The notes under the pieces were generated by a model, which had not been told where the DNA came from, did not search any database, and was given only the letters and a program-made list of their open reading frames with translations. Source: Pontibacter populi (lineage in GTDB: Bacteria > Bacteroidota > Bacteroidia > Cytophagales > Hymenobacteraceae). Taken from it: a stretch of 64,000 nt of DNA. Positions 51,634 through 61,100 of this stretch are shown in pieces; the stretch's first letter is position 1, and the number at the start of each line of letters is the position of its first letter. Both the position numbers and the translations under genes were made by a program. Location: positions 124,001 to 188,000 of the forward strand of contig NZ_JAHWXQ010000001.1 of NCBI RefSeq assembly GCF_019336435.1, read 5' to 3'.

Positions 51634-52983
51634 TTATATTTTGATTCTGCTAGATGATTGAAGCTTCCATAAAAAATAAAGTTCATTTTCTTGTGCAGAG
51701 GGTTTTGCTATTAATTTGATGATATCATCACTAATAGACTTTGCAAACCCGAATCCACCAATAGAAGCAACAACTGCATCTATGTTCGATGGTAAAATAC
51801 CGGAATAAAGACTAGCAGATACATAAGTTGATGCCAGAAGAACATTTGACTTGATATTACCCCACAATAACTTCTTATTATGCTTAAGAGTCATATTTAT
51901 CCTATTAAGCTCAGGTCGTATCTCATCATTATATATGTCCTTTGCTTCAACTTCACTTAAGGCTATATTCTTTGTTAGTTTGTTAACCTTGTCTCTATAA
52001 ACTTCAAATGCCTCTCCCTCATTCTGCCTGAGTTGAAGCAATTTAGTCAGACTCACATCATTAATAAATGGAACAAGATGATTTATGCTTTGTAAAACCC
52101 TAGACCTTTGAGAAGTTTCACTGGAAGCATGGAATCTATCATTCAAGAGACTCGACATTTCAATATCAAATTCTCTGTTAGTTAAAATATTAGCAGAATA
52201 GTACCTTGAGTAAAAGTTTTGAATGTACAGGTTATCTGATAAGGGAACAAGAAAATCATATAACACCCCCGACTCTTTAATAACATCCGGTGTCAATTTT
52301 ATTTTTTCACCTATTATTTTGATTCTTTTTAATGGGTTTGGAATGTAGTGTACAAAAGAAATAACTATAGGGTGATCTAAAAAATCAGTCTTACTAGAAA
52401 TTTCAATGCATTTTTCACCACTTCTACTTAAGAATAAAGAGAAGTCAAGGTTTTCCAAAACATAGTCTACAATTATATCTTCAATTGCTTGACTGTTGTA
52501 TTCGACAACATCTAAGTACTGTTTTTGAAATTTCTTATAGCAGTCTTGGCAGTGATGTACAGTAGACTTTGTGAACTCAAAAATACCTGATCTAAAAAGA
52601 GGCATTAGAGCATATATGGTTAAGAAACTATTACAAATATTGTCTCTGGACTTTAGATCAAATGATTTATAGTGAACATATCGGATGAATGGATTCTGGA
52701 TGTAAACAGTATCAGCGTAAAGAATAGCGTTCCTAGCTAAATTATGTACAGCCTGAAAACTGCATTCAAAACTCGAACAAGGAAAAGCAACCCCACTAAG
52801 AGTTGAGTTTGCTACAAAGTTGAATCCTGTGTTTTGTTTTTCTATAGGATCTGAGTTGTTTACCGCAAGATTAAAAGTTTCAATTAGCTTACATAAGAAA
52901 TCATCCTCCGCATCCATTATTAAACTGTAGAACTCTTTACTATAAACATTAAGACTATCAATGATTTCCTCTAAATACCTCAT
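51634..52983 (-). CDS. Hypothetical protein, AT-rich orphan next to tRNA-Leu
   Basis: 449 residues, no signal peptide. The N-terminal part is helical. A pair of Cys in STVHHCQDCYKKFQKQYLD could bind zinc together with the two His. The middle is alpha/beta. Near the C-terminus is a hydrophobic Gly-rich stretch (TYVSASLYSGILPSNIDAVV then ASIGGFGFAKSISDDI) and a final ENELYFLWKL. I do not recognise the family. G+C is by eye near 33 percent, well below its neighbours, and it lies beside a tRNA gene with a duplicated 3' end, so lateral acquisition is likely. A defence or phage-related role is possible but not shown. Alternative: a Bacteroidota accessory protein of unknown role. Confidence 0.65.
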   Translation of the reverse strand: MRYLEEIIDSLNVYSKEFYSLIMDAEDDFLCKLIETFNLAVNNSDPIEKQNTGFNFVANSTLSGVAFPCSSFECSFQAVHNLARNAILYADTVYIQNPFIRYVHYKSFDLKSRDNICNSFLTIYALMPLFRSGIFEFTKSTVHHCQDCYKKFQKQYLDVVEYNSQAIEDIIVDYVLENLDFSLFLSRSGEKCIEISSKTDFLDHPIVISFVHYIPNPLKRIKIIGEKIKLTPDVIKESGVLYDFLVPLSDNLYIQNFYSRYYSANILTNREFDIEMSSLLNDRFHASSETSQRSRVLQSINHLVPFINDVSLTKLLQLRQNEGEAFEVYRDKVNKLTKNIALSEVEAKDIYNDEIRPELNRINMTLKHNKKLLWGNIKSNVLLASTYVSASLYSGILPSNIDAVVASIGGFGFAKSISDDIIKLIAKPSAQENELYFLWKLQSSSRIKI

Positions 52984-53449
52984 GGTGCTTTGCCAATTTC
53001 TTGATGACTGCTCATCATTATAAGTTGATATATTGGCAATAATATATGCAAAAGTACCGGGATTAGCCGGTTCTTTTTATTAAGATTCCTCTATCATAAA
53101 TCGAGCGGAATATTTCTCGCAGTTTGACAGTAAAGAAAGTAGTCAATTTGATTTAATACTCATGATCCTGCTCAATAAGTTTGCTGCTCATCTGAAAATT
53201 CAATTCTCAAGCTATTCCAGCCATTGTTGGTGTTATCACCAATAATCCATCTACTCTGCTGATTTCACTTGCTGGTGAAAACAGCAAGGTCAATAACAAA
53301 TTCCGAGCGGAACTAAGGCTTTTGTTGCAGCACACCCAAACACGAACAACCTATAAACATAAGAGCCACTGAATTTCAGTGGCTCTTATGTTTATAGGTT
53401 GGTATTTCTTTATAGTTCTAGATTCGACTCTGTACGCTAACTATACAAC
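52984..53449. other. Gap with large palindrome between orphan gene and transglycosylase
   Basis: 466 bases, AT-rich at the left. A GTACCGGGATTAGCCGGTTC palindrome-like segment is at 53056-53075, and the 53-base perfect palindrome lies at 53348-53400. No frame of note and no second copy of the tRNA-Leu end was found here. Confidence 0.45.
53348..53400 (-). repeat. 53-base perfect palindrome
   Basis: Left arm AACCTATAAACATAAGAGCC then ACTGAA, a single centre base, and an exact reverse-complement right arm to 53400: 26 pairs without mismatch. It is 50 bases past the transglycosylase stop on the minus strand, so it may stop transcription, though no T-run follows. Confidence 0.85.
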
Positions 53450-54376
53450 CTAATTCGCCTTTGCAGGCAACATCAACTCAAACTCCTTGCCTTGAGCTAT
53501 GGTTAGGGCATAGTCTTTTATCCAGGGGTTGTAGAGGCGCAGGGTTTTATAGTTGGTGCCTTGCTGCAGCGCGTAGGCAGGCAGGTCAGTAATAGTGGAG
53601 GTAACTTTAACTGTGCGTGTTGGCAGTGGCTGGTAGCCCTCCCCTGCCGGCAGTTCAAACCTATATTTCTGCGGGTTGCCCAATACTTCTTTTAAGGCCA
53701 GAATGCGGAACATGTACCGTGAGGTCTCGTCGTTCAGGTAGAGATCATAGTAATTCTCTACGCCCTGTTGTTGCAGTGCGCGGTCCAGGCCGCCCATGCC
53801 CCGGTTATAAGAGGCCGCTGCGTTGGTCCAGGAACCAAAGCGGTTCTTCGCACTTTTCAGGTATTTAACCGCTGCCAGGGTGGCTTTACGCACATGGAAG
53901 CGCTCGTCCACTTCACTGTTAACGATAAGGCCGTAGCCACGGGCAGTATCGGGCATAAGCTGCCAGAAACCTGCTGCCCCAGCCGGTGAGGTTACCTGAC
54001 CAAACAAGCTTTCGGCAAGCGCCAGGTAAATAAAGTCTTCGGGGATGTCGTTTTCTTTCAGGAGCGTTTTTATCTCAGGCTCGTAGCGCTGCATGCGCTT
54101 CAGGCCGAGCAAGGTGGTAGCGTGCAGGTAAGAGTTCACCAGAAGCTCACGATCCAGTCGTTCTGCCACATCGGGCACGTGCAATGGTACCGGTTCGCCG
54201 GCAAAACTTAGTGTGGTAGGCACAACCGGAGACCTGATCACAGTTGTATTATTAACCTCCTCTGCCGAAGCCAGCTTATTGCTACCAGCCGTAATTAGCT
54301 GCTGCTGACTAAACAGCTGCAGTCCAACCACTATAATAAGTGTGATAGCAATATATTTCCACTTCTGTTGTACCAT
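53450..54376 (-). CDS. Membrane-bound lytic transglycosylase, SLT domain
   Basis: 308 residues. Cleaves peptidoglycan glycan strands with formation of anhydromuramic ends. N-terminal membrane anchor or signal (IAITLIIVVGLQLFS). GH23/SLT domain at about 110-240: catalytic Glu in YLALAESLFGQVTSPAGAAG (about 121), FWQLMPDTARGYGL, and AASYNRGMGGLDRAL. The C-terminal part (TYKTLRLYNPWIKDYALTIA-like segment, LPAKAN end) resembles a degenerate LysM-type extension as in MltD. It is a single gene. Confidence 0.9.
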   Translation of the reverse strand: MVQQKWKYIAITLIIVVGLQLFSQQQLITAGSNKLASAEEVNNTTVIRSPVVPTTLSFAGEPVPLHVPDVAERLDRELLVNSYLHATTLLGLKRMQRYEPEIKTLLKENDIPEDFIYLALAESLFGQVTSPAGAAGFWQLMPDTARGYGLIVNSEVDERFHVRKATLAAVKYLKSAKNRFGSWTNAAASYNRGMGGLDRALQQQGVENYYDLYLNDETSRYMFRILALKEVLGNPQKYRFELPAGEGYQPLPTRTVKVTSTITDLPAYALQQGTNYKTLRLYNPWIKDYALTIAQGKEFELMLPAKAN

Positions 54377-54764
54377 AGCTTCCTCCTTCTCTCTTCAGAC
54401 TATTTGTTAAAACGCCCTCCTTAAATTAGTAAAAATTGCAGACCAATCAAAGAGACAACGTCAGAACGAGCTCAACAGTACTTTTATAACTTAAGTTGCC
54501 TGATTCAATTTAAGGGTTTCGATTTCGCAGCTTAAACTTACCCAAAACCCCACTCTGGTAGAGCTGTATACTTTTCTTTGCTGTAACTATTTGCTAGCGC
54601 GGGTTTGTAACCCGTGTTTTTAGTATGGAGTCGGATTTGTAATCCTACTGGGCCAGAGGCCCTGACTATAGTTCGACACGAGCGAGGACGCTCGCGCCAT
54701 AAACGATAATTCAAAAGAGTAAAACAGCCCTGCTCTCAAAAGGGGGAGTCTAATACTTATGCTC
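54377..54764. other. Gap with family B element upstream of transglycosylase
   Basis: 388 bases: promoter side of the transglycosylase gene at the left, repeat B3 in the middle, a short AAAAGGGGGAG stretch at the right. Nothing further is recognised. Confidence 0.4.
54592..54698 (+). repeat. Family B MITE-like repeat, copy B3
   Basis: TGCTAGCGCGGGTTTGTAAC then CCGTG, GTCGGATTTGTAATCCTAC, TGGGCCAGAGGCCCT, GACTATAGTT, and GACACGAGCGAGGACGCTCG then CGCCAT. Same plan as B1 and B2. Base changes in one arm of the second hairpin are matched by changes in the other, so the hairpins appear to be maintained. Confidence 0.75.
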
Positions 54765-55211
54765 CTATCCCTGCAACTTTTCAGTTATTTCCTCAATCAG
54801 CTCATCGCTCCACTTGCCGGCTATAGTTTCAAATTCAGCAGGTGTCCAGCGTTGCAGGTATTCTTTCTCGAGCCAGGTAGTATTCTTATCATGGCCTATA
54901 GTATAACTGTTGTGTTCCAGCTTAAAAAGCAGATCTTTGGTAATATCAAACGGTTCTGCGCCCGGTTTATTAAAACCTTCTAGCCTGATCTTTAAACCCA
55001 GGTTCTGGATATTCCCGTTCTCTACCGATACCTCCTTCTCATTATCTGAGGGGTCTTTGGTCCAGGTATCGAGCAGGCGTTCCAGGGTAAAGTTTTCGAA
55101 CAGCTCTATAACAGGCGCAATATTATTATGGATGTGCTGCCCCAGTGCAGGAAGTACATCATTGTATAGTTGCTGAATTGCTTTTTTATCGCGGGTAGGG
55201 CGTTCTTCCAT
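54765..55211 (-). CDS. Hypothetical protein
   Basis: 148 residues, soluble, acidic. Begins MEERPTRDKKAIQQLYNDVL, with a helical N-terminal half and a beta-containing middle (VSVENGNIQNLGLKIRLEGF), ending EFETIAGKWSDELIEEITEK. No known motif. It lies 36 bases after another small gene on the same strand, and both precede nothing but the transglycosylase, so no function can be read from context. Confidence 0.6.
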   Translation of the reverse strand: MEERPTRDKKAIQQLYNDVLPALGQHIHNNIAPVIELFENFTLERLLDTWTKDPSDNEKEVSVENGNIQNLGLKIRLEGFNKPGAEPFDITKDLLFKLEHNSYTIGHDKNTTWLEKEYLQRWTPAEFETIAGKWSDELIEEITEKLQG

Positions 55212-55247
55212 GGCTTTGATCTGATGTTTTAGTAGAATTAAATAAGC

Positions 55248-55550
55248 TTATACGCGCTCTACCACTATGTAACGAGCCGAGTAACCATTGCTTTTGTACA
55301 GTAACTGCAGTGCCGAAACAAACGACCTGTCAGCGGGAAAGTAGGATGAGGAGTGATGCATGGGCTCAAGGTAATTTTTATACCCGCCCGGGTTATTACG
55401 TTGCAGGTAAGTGCGTACTTCTTTTTCCTGCACTTCGGTCAGCGCTTTTGCCAGCACCACACGCTGTAAATACCGCCTCCCGGTCTGCATACTCTGGTAA
55501 TCCGGGAACGCATAAAGCTTATAGTAAGCGCTAAGTTTTACGGAGTTCAT
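55248..55550 (-). CDS. Small hypothetical protein
   Basis: 100 residues, basic and Tyr-rich (MNSVKLSAYYKLYAFPDYQS, SYFPADRSFVSALQLLYKSN). No signal peptide, no motif I recognise. It follows the signalling operon by 52 bases on the same strand and might be its last gene, but the gap contains a TATAGTT-bearing spacer and no clear coupling. Confidence 0.55.
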   Translation of the reverse strand: MNSVKLSAYYKLYAFPDYQSMQTGRRYLQRVVLAKALTEVQEKEVRTYLQRNNPGGYKNYLEPMHHSSSYFPADRSFVSALQLLYKSNGYSARYIVVERV

Positions 55551-55602
55551 AGCAACTGAAACGGCAGCACCCGGTTTTGCCGGGCAAGTATAGTTGGGGT
55601 GT

Positions 55603-56805
55603 TTACTTTAAATAAATGCGGAAAACAGAACCTTTGCCCAGTTCGCTCTCAAATTCTATACGCCCGTCGCAGTTATCTACAATGCGCTTTACAATGGCCA
55701 GGCCCACGCCGGTCCCATCTACATGCGAGTGCAGGCGCTTGAACATATCAAATATTTTACCCTGATCTTCTTTTTTAAGGCCGAGGCCGTTATCCTGTAC
55801 CGTCAGCAATACACCTTCTTCAGTAGGCGAAGTAGATATCTTTACCTCGGGTTTACGGTTCGGGGAGCTATACTTTATAGAATTTGAAACCAGGTTATAG
55901 ATGATGCTGCGCAGGTTCTTCTTGGAAAACAACATTTCCGGTGCCTCCGAAAAATCGTCAACTATAGTTGCTTCATACCCTTTTATCAGGTCTTTGATGT
56001 TCAGCTTTACATCATCCAGTATTTCTTTAAAGTGGGCCTTGTCTTTTCCGTCGGCCTCTTCATACTGCACTTTGGCAACTTCTGTCAGGTCCAGCAAGGT
56101 GTTTTTAAAGCGACGCACCGAGTCATTGATCATGTTCAGGATCGGTGTCACATCCGATAGTTCAAGGCTCTTTTCCTGCAGCGTTTCGTGCAGCGCTTTC
56201 ATCAGGCCTTCTATGTTATTGATAGGTGCTTTCAGGTCGTGTGAGGCGGTGTAAACAAAGTTATCAAGGTCTTTATTTACACGGGTAAGCTCCTTGGTAC
56301 GCTCTTTCACGCGCTCTTCCAGTTCCTGGTTTATCTCTAGGGTACGCTTATTTACTTTTTCAAGCTCTTTCTTCTGCAGGTAAAACTTCACGAAGGTAGA
56401 TACCTTGGCTTTTGTAATGTACGGGTGCAGCGGCTTGAAAAGGAAATCGACAGCACCAGCTTCAAAGCCTTCAATTACGTGCGCATCCTGCTCGTTTATG
56501 GCCGTTACAAATATGATCGGAATATCCCTTGTTTTGGAAATATCACGCAGGAAACGTGCTACTTCATACCCGTTCATGCCGGGCATCTGTACGTCCAGCA
56601 GTATCAGGGCCAGTTCTTCCTGTAACGCAATTTTCAGGGCCTCTTCGCCGGAGTTGGCAAAAAGGTAAGTGATATGCTCATCTTCCTTAGAAAGTAAACT
56701 CTCCAGGCTAACCAGGTTTTCCGCCTTGTCATCCACTAACAGAATCTTTACCTGATGCAAGCCAGATTCTAAAGCCAGAGGAGTAAGATGTTCGTCAGTG
56801 ATCAT
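55603..56805 (-). CDS. Receiver-histidine kinase hybrid, last gene of CheR/CheB operon
   Basis: 400 residues, soluble. N-terminal receiver domain (ILLVDDKAENLVSLESLLSK, phosphorylated Asp in LILLDVQMPGMNGYEVARFL near 73, Lys in LFKPLHPYI). A coiled-coil linker (ELEKVNKRTLEINQELEERV) follows, then HisKA with FVYTASHDLKAPINNIEGL (His about 191) and a HATPase domain with N, G1 and G2 boxes (YNLVSNSIKYSSPNRKPEV, VQDNGLGLKKEDQGKIF, GTGVGLAIVKRIVD). It overlaps the CheB gene by 11 bases. It probably receives phosphate from the large kinase and passes a signal on by its own kinase; the output partner is unknown. Confidence 0.92.
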   Translation of the reverse strand: MITDEHLTPLALESGLHQVKILLVDDKAENLVSLESLLSKEDEHITYLFANSGEEALKIALQEELALILLDVQMPGMNGYEVARFLRDISKTRDIPIIFVTAINEQDAHVIEGFEAGAVDFLFKPLHPYITKAKVSTFVKFYLQKKELEKVNKRTLEINQELEERVKERTKELTRVNKDLDNFVYTASHDLKAPINNIEGLMKALHETLQEKSLELSDVTPILNMINDSVRRFKNTLLDLTEVAKVQYEEADGKDKAHFKEILDDVKLNIKDLIKGYEATIVDDFSEAPEMLFSKKNLRSIIYNLVSNSIKYSSPNRKPEVKISTSPTEEGVLLTVQDNGLGLKKEDQGKIFDMFKRLHSHVDGTGVGLAIVKRIVDNCDGRIEFESELGKGSVFRIYLK

Positions 56806-57367
56806 GTAAGGAAAGTAAAAATGCTTGTATTTGCTCTAAGTTCATGACAGTGCAGCCGGGTATACTTTCAATAGCTGCTAAAGGCATGATTTTAATTTCG
56901 GCCTCGTTAGGATCCTGCGCAATAGTTTTACCTTGTTTTTCAAAGATATACTTTAATCCTGAACTTCCGTCTTTACTGGCGCCACTTAATAGGATACCTA
57001 TTGTGTTATGGGCAAACACATCGGCAGCACTTGTAAAGGTAACATCTATCGACGGCCGTGAATAATTCTCCAGTTCAGAGTCGTCCAGCGAAAAGGTATG
57101 GTCTTTTTCCAGCAGTACATGGTAGTTGGAGGGTGCCAGGTATACATGGCCCGGTTGTAGCATTTCCTTCTCCTCTACCTCTACTGCTTTCAGGGCAATT
57201 TTATGCTTAAATACATCCTGCAGGTTGCCATCATGGTTCCGTAACCGGTGCAGCACCAGTACTATGGGTATGCTGTAGTTGGCCGGCAGCGCCTTCAGTA
57301 TAGTTACAGAAGCCTGAATTCCGCCCCAGGAGCCGCCTATTACAATAACTTTAGACGATGTTTCCAT
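56795..57367 (-). CDS. CheB-type protein-glutamate methylesterase, no receiver domain
   Basis: 190 residues, only the catalytic domain. Triad: Ser in VIGGSWGGIQASV (about 13), His in VLVLHRLRNHDGNLQDVF (about 40), and Asp in LLSGASKDGSSGLKYI (about 131). Removal of methyl groups from Glu side chains is expected, but no chemoreceptor gene is near; the target may be the hybrid kinase with which it is encoded. It starts on the last base of the cheR-like gene and ends 11 bases inside the next gene. Confidence 0.9.
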   Translation of the reverse strand: METSSKVIVIGGSWGGIQASVTILKALPANYSIPIVLVLHRLRNHDGNLQDVFKHKIALKAVEVEEKEMLQPGHVYLAPSNYHVLLEKDHTFSLDDSELENYSRPSIDVTFTSAADVFAHNTIGILLSGASKDGSSGLKYIFEKQGKTIAQDPNEAEIKIMPLAAIESIPGCTVMNLEQIQAFLLSLHDH

Positions 57368-58197
57368 CAGTTGATCTTGCGGTAAATCCGGTTATTCTTG
57401 TCTACAAAATTATAGTTGCTGCTGATCTCCGACATGGCCAGGGTCTCTTTTTTACCAAGCGCCAGGTAGCCTAAGCTCACCATGCTCTCATCAAAAAGTT
57501 TGAACACCCGCTCCTGCAGTTCCCGGTTAAAGTATATCAGCACGTTGCGGCAAAGGATCAGGTGAAATTCATTAAAAGAGAAATCAGTGGCCAGGTTATG
57601 CGGGTAGATGATCACATTTTTCACCAGTGATGAGTCGAACTTTACACTGCCATAGTTGCTGCTATAGTAGCTCGAAAACTCCTGCCTGCCACCGGCTGCA
57701 TAGTAACCCGACGTATAAGCTGGCATGTTGGCTGCCGAAAATATACCTGCTTTTGCCTGTTTCAGCACTTTCTGGTTTATATCGGTCGCGTAGATTTTGG
57801 TGCGTTCCAGCAGCCCTTCTTCTTTTAAAAGTATAGCCAGCGAGAAAAGCTCCTCACCGGTAGAGCAGCCCGCATCCCAGATCTTAATAAACGGATACGT
57901 TGAAAGTATGGGCAAAACGTTTTCGCGCAACGACAGGAAGAACGACGGGTCGCGGAACATTTCAGTCACGTTCACAGTGATCTCCTGCAAAAAATTCTCA
58001 AAGAAATAGCTATCCAAAAACAGCTCTTTCCGCAGGGCTTCCATCGAGGTCAAGTGCTTATGGCTCAGAAAACGTTTTATCCTGCGATACACCGATGCCC
58101 GCGCATATCCATTGAAATCATACCCGTACTGCGTATGTATCTCTTTGATAAGCTCTTCTACGTCCTGCTCAAAACGCGCTTCGTTCTCAAGCTTCAT
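57367..58197 (-). CDS. CheR-type protein-glutamate methyltransferase
   Basis: 276 residues. N-terminal helical CheR domain (YARASVYRRIKRFLSHKHLT), and the SAM-binding domain with IKIWDAGCSTGEELFSLAIL (motif I), KIYATDINQKVLKQAKAGIF, and LILCRNVLIYFNRELQERVF. A missing beta-subdomain is not evident. It should add methyl groups to Glu in a partner protein using SAM. It overlaps the upstream kinase gene by 11 bases and the CheB gene by one, so the four proteins are made together. Confidence 0.93.
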   Translation of the reverse strand: MKLENEARFEQDVEELIKEIHTQYGYDFNGYARASVYRRIKRFLSHKHLTSMEALRKELFLDSYFFENFLQEITVNVTEMFRDPSFFLSLRENVLPILSTYPFIKIWDAGCSTGEELFSLAILLKEEGLLERTKIYATDINQKVLKQAKAGIFSAANMPAYTSGYYAAGGRQEFSSYYSSNYGSVKFDSSLVKNVIIYPHNLATDFSFNEFHLILCRNVLIYFNRELQERVFKLFDESMVSLGYLALGKKETLAMSEISSNYNFVDKNNRIYRKIN

Positions 58198-61100
58198 ACA
58201 GCCATACCCGCATTAAGGTGAGTAACTTGTCGGTATCTACTGGTTTTGGTATGTAATCGGAGGCGCCTGCTTCCAGGCACTTCTCTTTGTCTTCTTTCAT
58301 GGCTTTCGCGGTAAGCGCAATTATTGGCAGCTGCTTAAAACGAGAGATCGCCCTGATTCGTTTTGTTGCTTCTATACCGTCCATTTCCGGCATCATCACA
58401 TCCATCAGTACCATGTCAATCCCTTTCTCTGCTTCCAGTTTCTCGATAGCCTCTTTGCCATCGTAGGCCACCACTACCTCCATGCCGTGTAGTTCCAGCA
58501 GGCTGCTCAGCGAGTAAATGTTACGTACATCGTCATCTACTACCAGCACTTTTTTATCGCGCAGCACCTCTTCCGGCACGTGCAGCTTCATCTTAAACTC
58601 CTTGCCCGACGGCAGCTTCTGGTTCACCTTGTGCAGGAACAGCTGTACTTCATCCAGCAAACGCAGGTAAGAGTATTCGTTTTTAATGATGATCGTGTTG
58701 GCGAACTCCTTCAGGGCGGTTTCCTCTTCCTCGTTCAGGTCTTTGCCCGAATAAATGATGATCGGAATATCAGAAAGACCAGTTTGCGATTTGATCTTCT
58801 TCATCCAGTCATAGCCTTTCATGCCCGGCAGGTTCAGGTCAAGTATAATACAGTCCACTTTCTGCTTGGCCAGTATCTGTTCTGCCTCTTCCGCCGAGTA
58901 AGCTGAAGTAGATTTAAGGCCATGCGCCAGCAACAGTTCAGATACAGCCCGGTTCTCTATCTCGTTATCTTCCACGATCAGGATATTCTCGATAGATGCT
59001 CCGGATGTAGACGAAATGGTGGTGAACGCCTTGTTAAGCATTTCCAGCGTTACCGGCTTTGGCAGATACTCTTCGTTGTTGCCATGTTCGCCTATCACTT
59101 CTTTGTCGTAAGCCGACATGACGTGCACGTTTATGTGGCGCAGCTCCTTATCTTCCCGCACCTGTCGCAGCACATCCCAACCATTTATATCCGGCAACTG
59201 AATGTCGAGCAGCATGGCATCAGGCTTTGCCTGGCGGGCCAGTTTCAGGCCATCGTTTCCGGTATAAGCCTGGTGCACTTTAAAGTTCTTGGCCACCGCA
59301 AAGTCAGCCAGAATATCGCTGAAGCCTTTGTCGTCTTCCACGATCAGTACCGAGATCTCTTTGTTGTCTTTCTGGTCTATTTTATGGAACATCTGGCTGA
59401 TGCCGCCTATTCTGCCATCCGGTTTTTGTGACGGTGCATTTATTTCCGGCTGCCTGCTTGTAGTTTGTTGTTTTGCATCTGTGCCTACCGGTGTTTTAGG
59501 AAGGTATAGCGTAAAGGTGCTGCCTTTGCCCGGCTCACTTTCAAGTATAACTTCGCCGCCAAGTAAGGTTGCCAGCTCTTTGCTTATAGTTAGTCCCAGA
59601 CCAGTTCCACCATACTTGCGTGTAGTAGATGTATCAGCCTGCTGGAATGCCTCGAACACGACATCCTGTTTCTCTTTTGCTATGCCTATCCCTGTATCGC
59701 GTACCGCAAAGGCTACAATATCAGTTTGCTCGCGCAGGTACTCCGACCTGAATTTAGGCCTGCTTGTAACCGGGTAAATGGCCAGTTCCACTTCGCCACC
59801 CTGTTCGGTAAATTTCATGGCATTGCCGATGAAATTCTTCAGGATCTGCTCTAACCGGAAACGGTCTGTAACTATAGTTTCAAAGCTGCCTGGTGTAAAG
59901 GTCTCTTTAAAATGGATCTTCTTTTTGGCAGCCATTTCGCGGAAAAGTGGCTCCATCGAGATATTTTCCAGTTTCACCTCATCCGTTTCCAGCTTAATCA
60001 TACCCGACTCGATCTTAGACAGGTCCAGTATCTCGTTTATCAGTTTCAGCAGGTCGTTACCGGAACGGTGAATGATCTGTGCATGGTCGATCTGCTTGGT
60101 AGATAAGGTATTCTCGGTATTATCGGCAAGCAGCCTGGAAAGTATAAGTATACTGTTTAGCGGCGTACGTAATTCATGGCTCATGTTGGCCAGGAAATCG
60201 CTCTTATACTTACTCACCGTTTCTACCTGCTGTATTTTCAGCTCTATTGCTTCACGAGCGTCTTCCAGGGCTTTGTTTTTTGCGGCAAGAGATTCGTACT
60301 GTTCTTCCAGCAATTGTGCCTTCTCTTCCAGTTCGGCATTCTTTTCCTGCAGCTCTTCCTGGTTCACACGCAGCTCTTCTTCCGACGCTTTGAGTTCGGC
60401 ATTCAGCTGGCGTAGTTCTTCCTGCTGTGTTTCCAGTTCTTCGGCCTGGTTTTGTGTTTCGTAAAGCAGTTCCTGGGTTTGCAGGTGGGCTTTCAAAGTA
60501 AAGATCAGTACTGAAATGCGCTCGGAGGCAGAGTCCAGCAGGCGACGTTTCACCTCGTTGTAAGCCTGACGGGAGGCAAGCTCCAATGCTCCGACCAGGG
60601 TATTGCCAAAGTAGAGCGGTAGAATTATTACCGTAGCCGGTTCGATGTCTGAAAGGCCAGTTCGGATGCGCAGGTATTCCTCCGGCACCTGCTCCAGCAC
60701 TTTTACTTTTCGCTCCTTAACTGCCTGCCCTACTTTGCCAATGCCAATCTCGAAAGATGGAAGCTGGTCTTTGTGCTGCTGCACTCCATACCCGGCAACC
60801 GGCTGTAGTTTGCCTGCATCGTTGTGCAGGTATAGTACACCCGCGTCAGAATCGGTATAGTTGCAGAGATAGGACAGCGCAAGCGATGACACTCTTTCCA
60901 GGGAATCCTCGCCACCCATCAGGTTACTAAGCTCGGCTACACCGGTCAGTACCCAGTTACGGTTGGCATTTTCGGTGGTAAAGCGTTGCAGGTTATCCTT
61001 CATGTCTCTGATGGCATAACTCAGCACATCCTCCTCGCTCTGCACGGCTACTTCCACATCGTACCTGCCTTGCCCGATGGCCTGCGCCACCTGCGATAGC

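Noticed and set aside
51386-53449. Integrated island with a second tRNA-Leu att copy downstream
   Set aside because: No copy of the tRNA-Leu 3' end was found between 51.5 and 53.4 kb, and no integrase gene is present.
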